Positions 5,494 to 6,401 of a stretch of 6,401 nucleotides of DNA are shown piece after piece. This DNA comes from JAHBVY01 sp964415255 (GTDB lineage: Bacteria; Myxococcota_A; Polyangia; Polyangiales; Polyangiaceae): the NCBI GenBank assembly GCA_964415255.1, contig CAYQAC010000244.1:1-6401 (forward strand), read 5' to 3'. Position 1 is the first letter of the stretch, and every line of letters begins with the position of its first letter. Below the pieces are notes generated by a model. It had not been told where the DNA came from, ran no database searches, and worked only from the letters and a program-made list of their open reading frames with translations. Made by a program: the position numbers and the translations under genes.

Positions 5494-6401
5494 TCAAGGC
5501 ATGCTGGGGTCCCAGCAGCAGCGGAAGCCGCGCTTCTGGCTGCGCGTCATGCGGGGGACGGAGACTGAGGCGTCACACGACATGGCAGTACCTGTGCCGA
5601 GCCAGTCCCCACCGCGCGCGGCGCAGTTGCTGGCGGTGTCGGAGCCACTGCAGCTGTTCTCCCACTCCTGAACGTTGCCGCTCAAGTCGTACATCGACGC
5701 CTCGCCGGGCCAGTTCGAAGTACAAGTGGGGAACGAAATGGCGACCTGAGCCGGGCCGGTCACAGGTGAGGAGACGTCGTTGCAGCGCCCGCTCATGTAG
5801 GTGGAACCATACTGGTAGGCGCGCGAGCCACCCAAGCTGCACGCGTTGTCCCACTGACTCATCGTGTGGTTCGTGTTGGAGCCCCAGGGCACCGCGTCCC
5901 CTTCAATCGCACCGCAGAGGCGCTTGCCCGCCTCCTGGCAGTACATGTAGGCGTCACACCAGTCGATGCAGCTGACGGGGAAGTTGGGCCGACCAGAGGG
6001 GTCGTAGTGACTGAGGTTGGGGCAGTCGCTGCCCGACTGGGGTGTGTAGGTGCTGTTGGTCGAGCAGGCTGACTGTTGTGCAGCGCTCGTCCCCAAGGTG
6101 AGGAACGCTTGATACTGCGCGTTGGTGACCTCCGTGCTGTCGATGCAGAAGTAGCCTTCTGCCCGGGGGACCTTCGCCATCGTCGGCCCCGGGCGCCCGA
6201 CGGGACAGTCAGTGGGACTGCCTCCTGAGCCTCCTGAGCCTCCTGCGCCGGTCCCGCCGGAAGCTGCCGTCCCACCACTAGCCCCCGAGCCCCCCGCGCC
6301 GGTCCCGCCCGAAGCTGCTGTTCCACCGGAAGCGCCTGAGCCCCCCGCGCCGGTCCCGCCGGAGGCTGCTGTGCCGCCGGAAGCCCCCGAGCCCCCTGCG
6401 C
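5494..6401 (-). CDS. FGE/SUMF1-fold cysteine-rich protein with Gly-rich repeat linker, partial (5' end outside)
   Basis: The frame is open from the right edge to TGA 5496-5494, giving 301 visible residues; the N-terminus is missing. Residues 1-62 are a Gly/Ser/Ala/Thr repeat linker, then TDCPVGRPGPT leads into the folded domain. Numbering from the internal Met at 6180, the domain has GYFCIDSTEVTNAQY (9-23), FPVSCIDWCDAYMYC (67-81), YDLSGNVQEW (164-173), RGGDW (189-193) and GFRC (218-221), the landmarks of FGE-sulfatase (SUMF1) proteins. Fifteen cysteines in 228 residues suggest disulfides outside the cytoplasm. The linker type resembles exported or lipid-anchored myxobacterial proteins, but the signal peptide is not in the window. 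A Cys at the usual first catalytic position (four residues after RGG's last Gly) is replaced by Gly, so formylglycine-generating activity is unlikely. It is probably a structural or binding version of the fold. The Met at 6180 is internal, not the start. Confidence 0.9.
   Translation of the reverse strand, partial: AGGSGASGGTAASGGTGAGGSGASGGTAASGGTGAGGSGASGGTAASGGTGAGGSGGSGGSPTDCPVGRPGPTMAKVPRAEGYFCIDSTEVTNAQYQAFLTLGTSAAQQSACSTNSTYTPQSGSDCPNLSHYDPSGRPNFPVSCIDWCDAYMYCQEAGKRLCGAIEGDAVPWGSNTNHTMSQWDNACSLGGSRAYQYGSTYMSGRCNDVSSPVTGPAQVAISFPTCTSNWPGEASMYDLSGNVQEWENSCSGSDTASNCAARGGDWLGTGTAMSCDASVSVPRMTRSQKRGFRCCWDPSMP
6244..6401. repeat. 51-bp (17-residue) tandem repeat in the linker of the FGE-fold protein
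   Basis: Three full copies lie at 6244-6294, 6295-6345 and 6346-6396, and a fourth begins at 6397 and runs off the edge. Each encodes a 17-residue unit of the form GGSGASGGTAASGGTGA. Copies differ at a few, mostly silent, positions. A shorter 9-bp tandem (CCTCCTGAG, encoding GGS) at 6221-6238 flanks the array. Unit number is probably variable between strains. Confidence 0.93.

Noticed and set aside
5225..5497. 90-codon minus-strand open frame in the intergenic region
   Set aside because: Low-complexity Ser/Ala/Pro-rich translation running through the direct repeats; no recognised motif.
5494..6180. Met at 6180 as the start of the FGE-fold gene
   Set aside because: The frame is open upstream to the window edge through a Gly-rich linker and a Cys-Pro segment that typically precede this domain in exported proteins, so the true start lies outside.

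Overview
The window is high-GC DNA with dense coding. Its gene content, and in particular a Gly/Ala/Ser/Thr-linker protein with a C-terminal formylglycine-generating-enzyme-like (FGE/SUMF1) fold, is most like a myxobacterium (Myxococcota). That placement is inferred from protein style, not from a database comparison.

Layout from left to right. (1) Positions 2-466, plus strand: the C-terminal half of a crotonase-fold (enoyl-CoA hydratase/isomerase family) protein, cut by the left window edge. (2) Positions 467-539: a short gap between convergent genes. (3) Positions 540-5170, minus strand: one compact operon, read right to left as MoxR AAA+ ATPase (5170-4220), DUF58 membrane protein (4135-2873), DUF3488/transglutaminase-like membrane protein of the TgpA type (2876-984), and a small zinc-ribbon protein (956-540). 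The first three start with GTG. DUF58 and the transglutaminase overlap by GTGA, and the zinc-ribbon gene follows after 27 bp. (4) Positions 5171-5493: a 323-bp intergenic region with no credible gene. It holds three copies of a 20-mer, an overlapping inverted repeat, two small hairpins and a short A/T-richer island. (5) Positions 5494-6401, minus strand: the C-terminal part of a cysteine-rich FGE-fold protein preceded by a 51-bp tandem-repeat linker, cut by the right window edge.

The MoxR-DUF58-transglutaminase trio is a widespread conserved cluster. The usual view is that the MoxR ATPase remodels or activates partners, including DUF58/VWA-like proteins, while the TgpA-type protein exposes a papain-like transglutaminase domain outside the membrane. 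The exact substrate is generally not established. The zinc-ribbon protein is a possible accessory member here.

The most unusual structure is the MoxR/DUF58 junction. Three copies of a TTCACGTCGGC element (plus-strand reading) create three successive GTGA stop/start overlaps: MoxR stop to a 4-codon ORF, to a 26-codon ORF, to the DUF58 start. This looks like an expanded translational-coupling site. I see no tRNA, rRNA, CRISPR array, insertion sequence or clear defence system.
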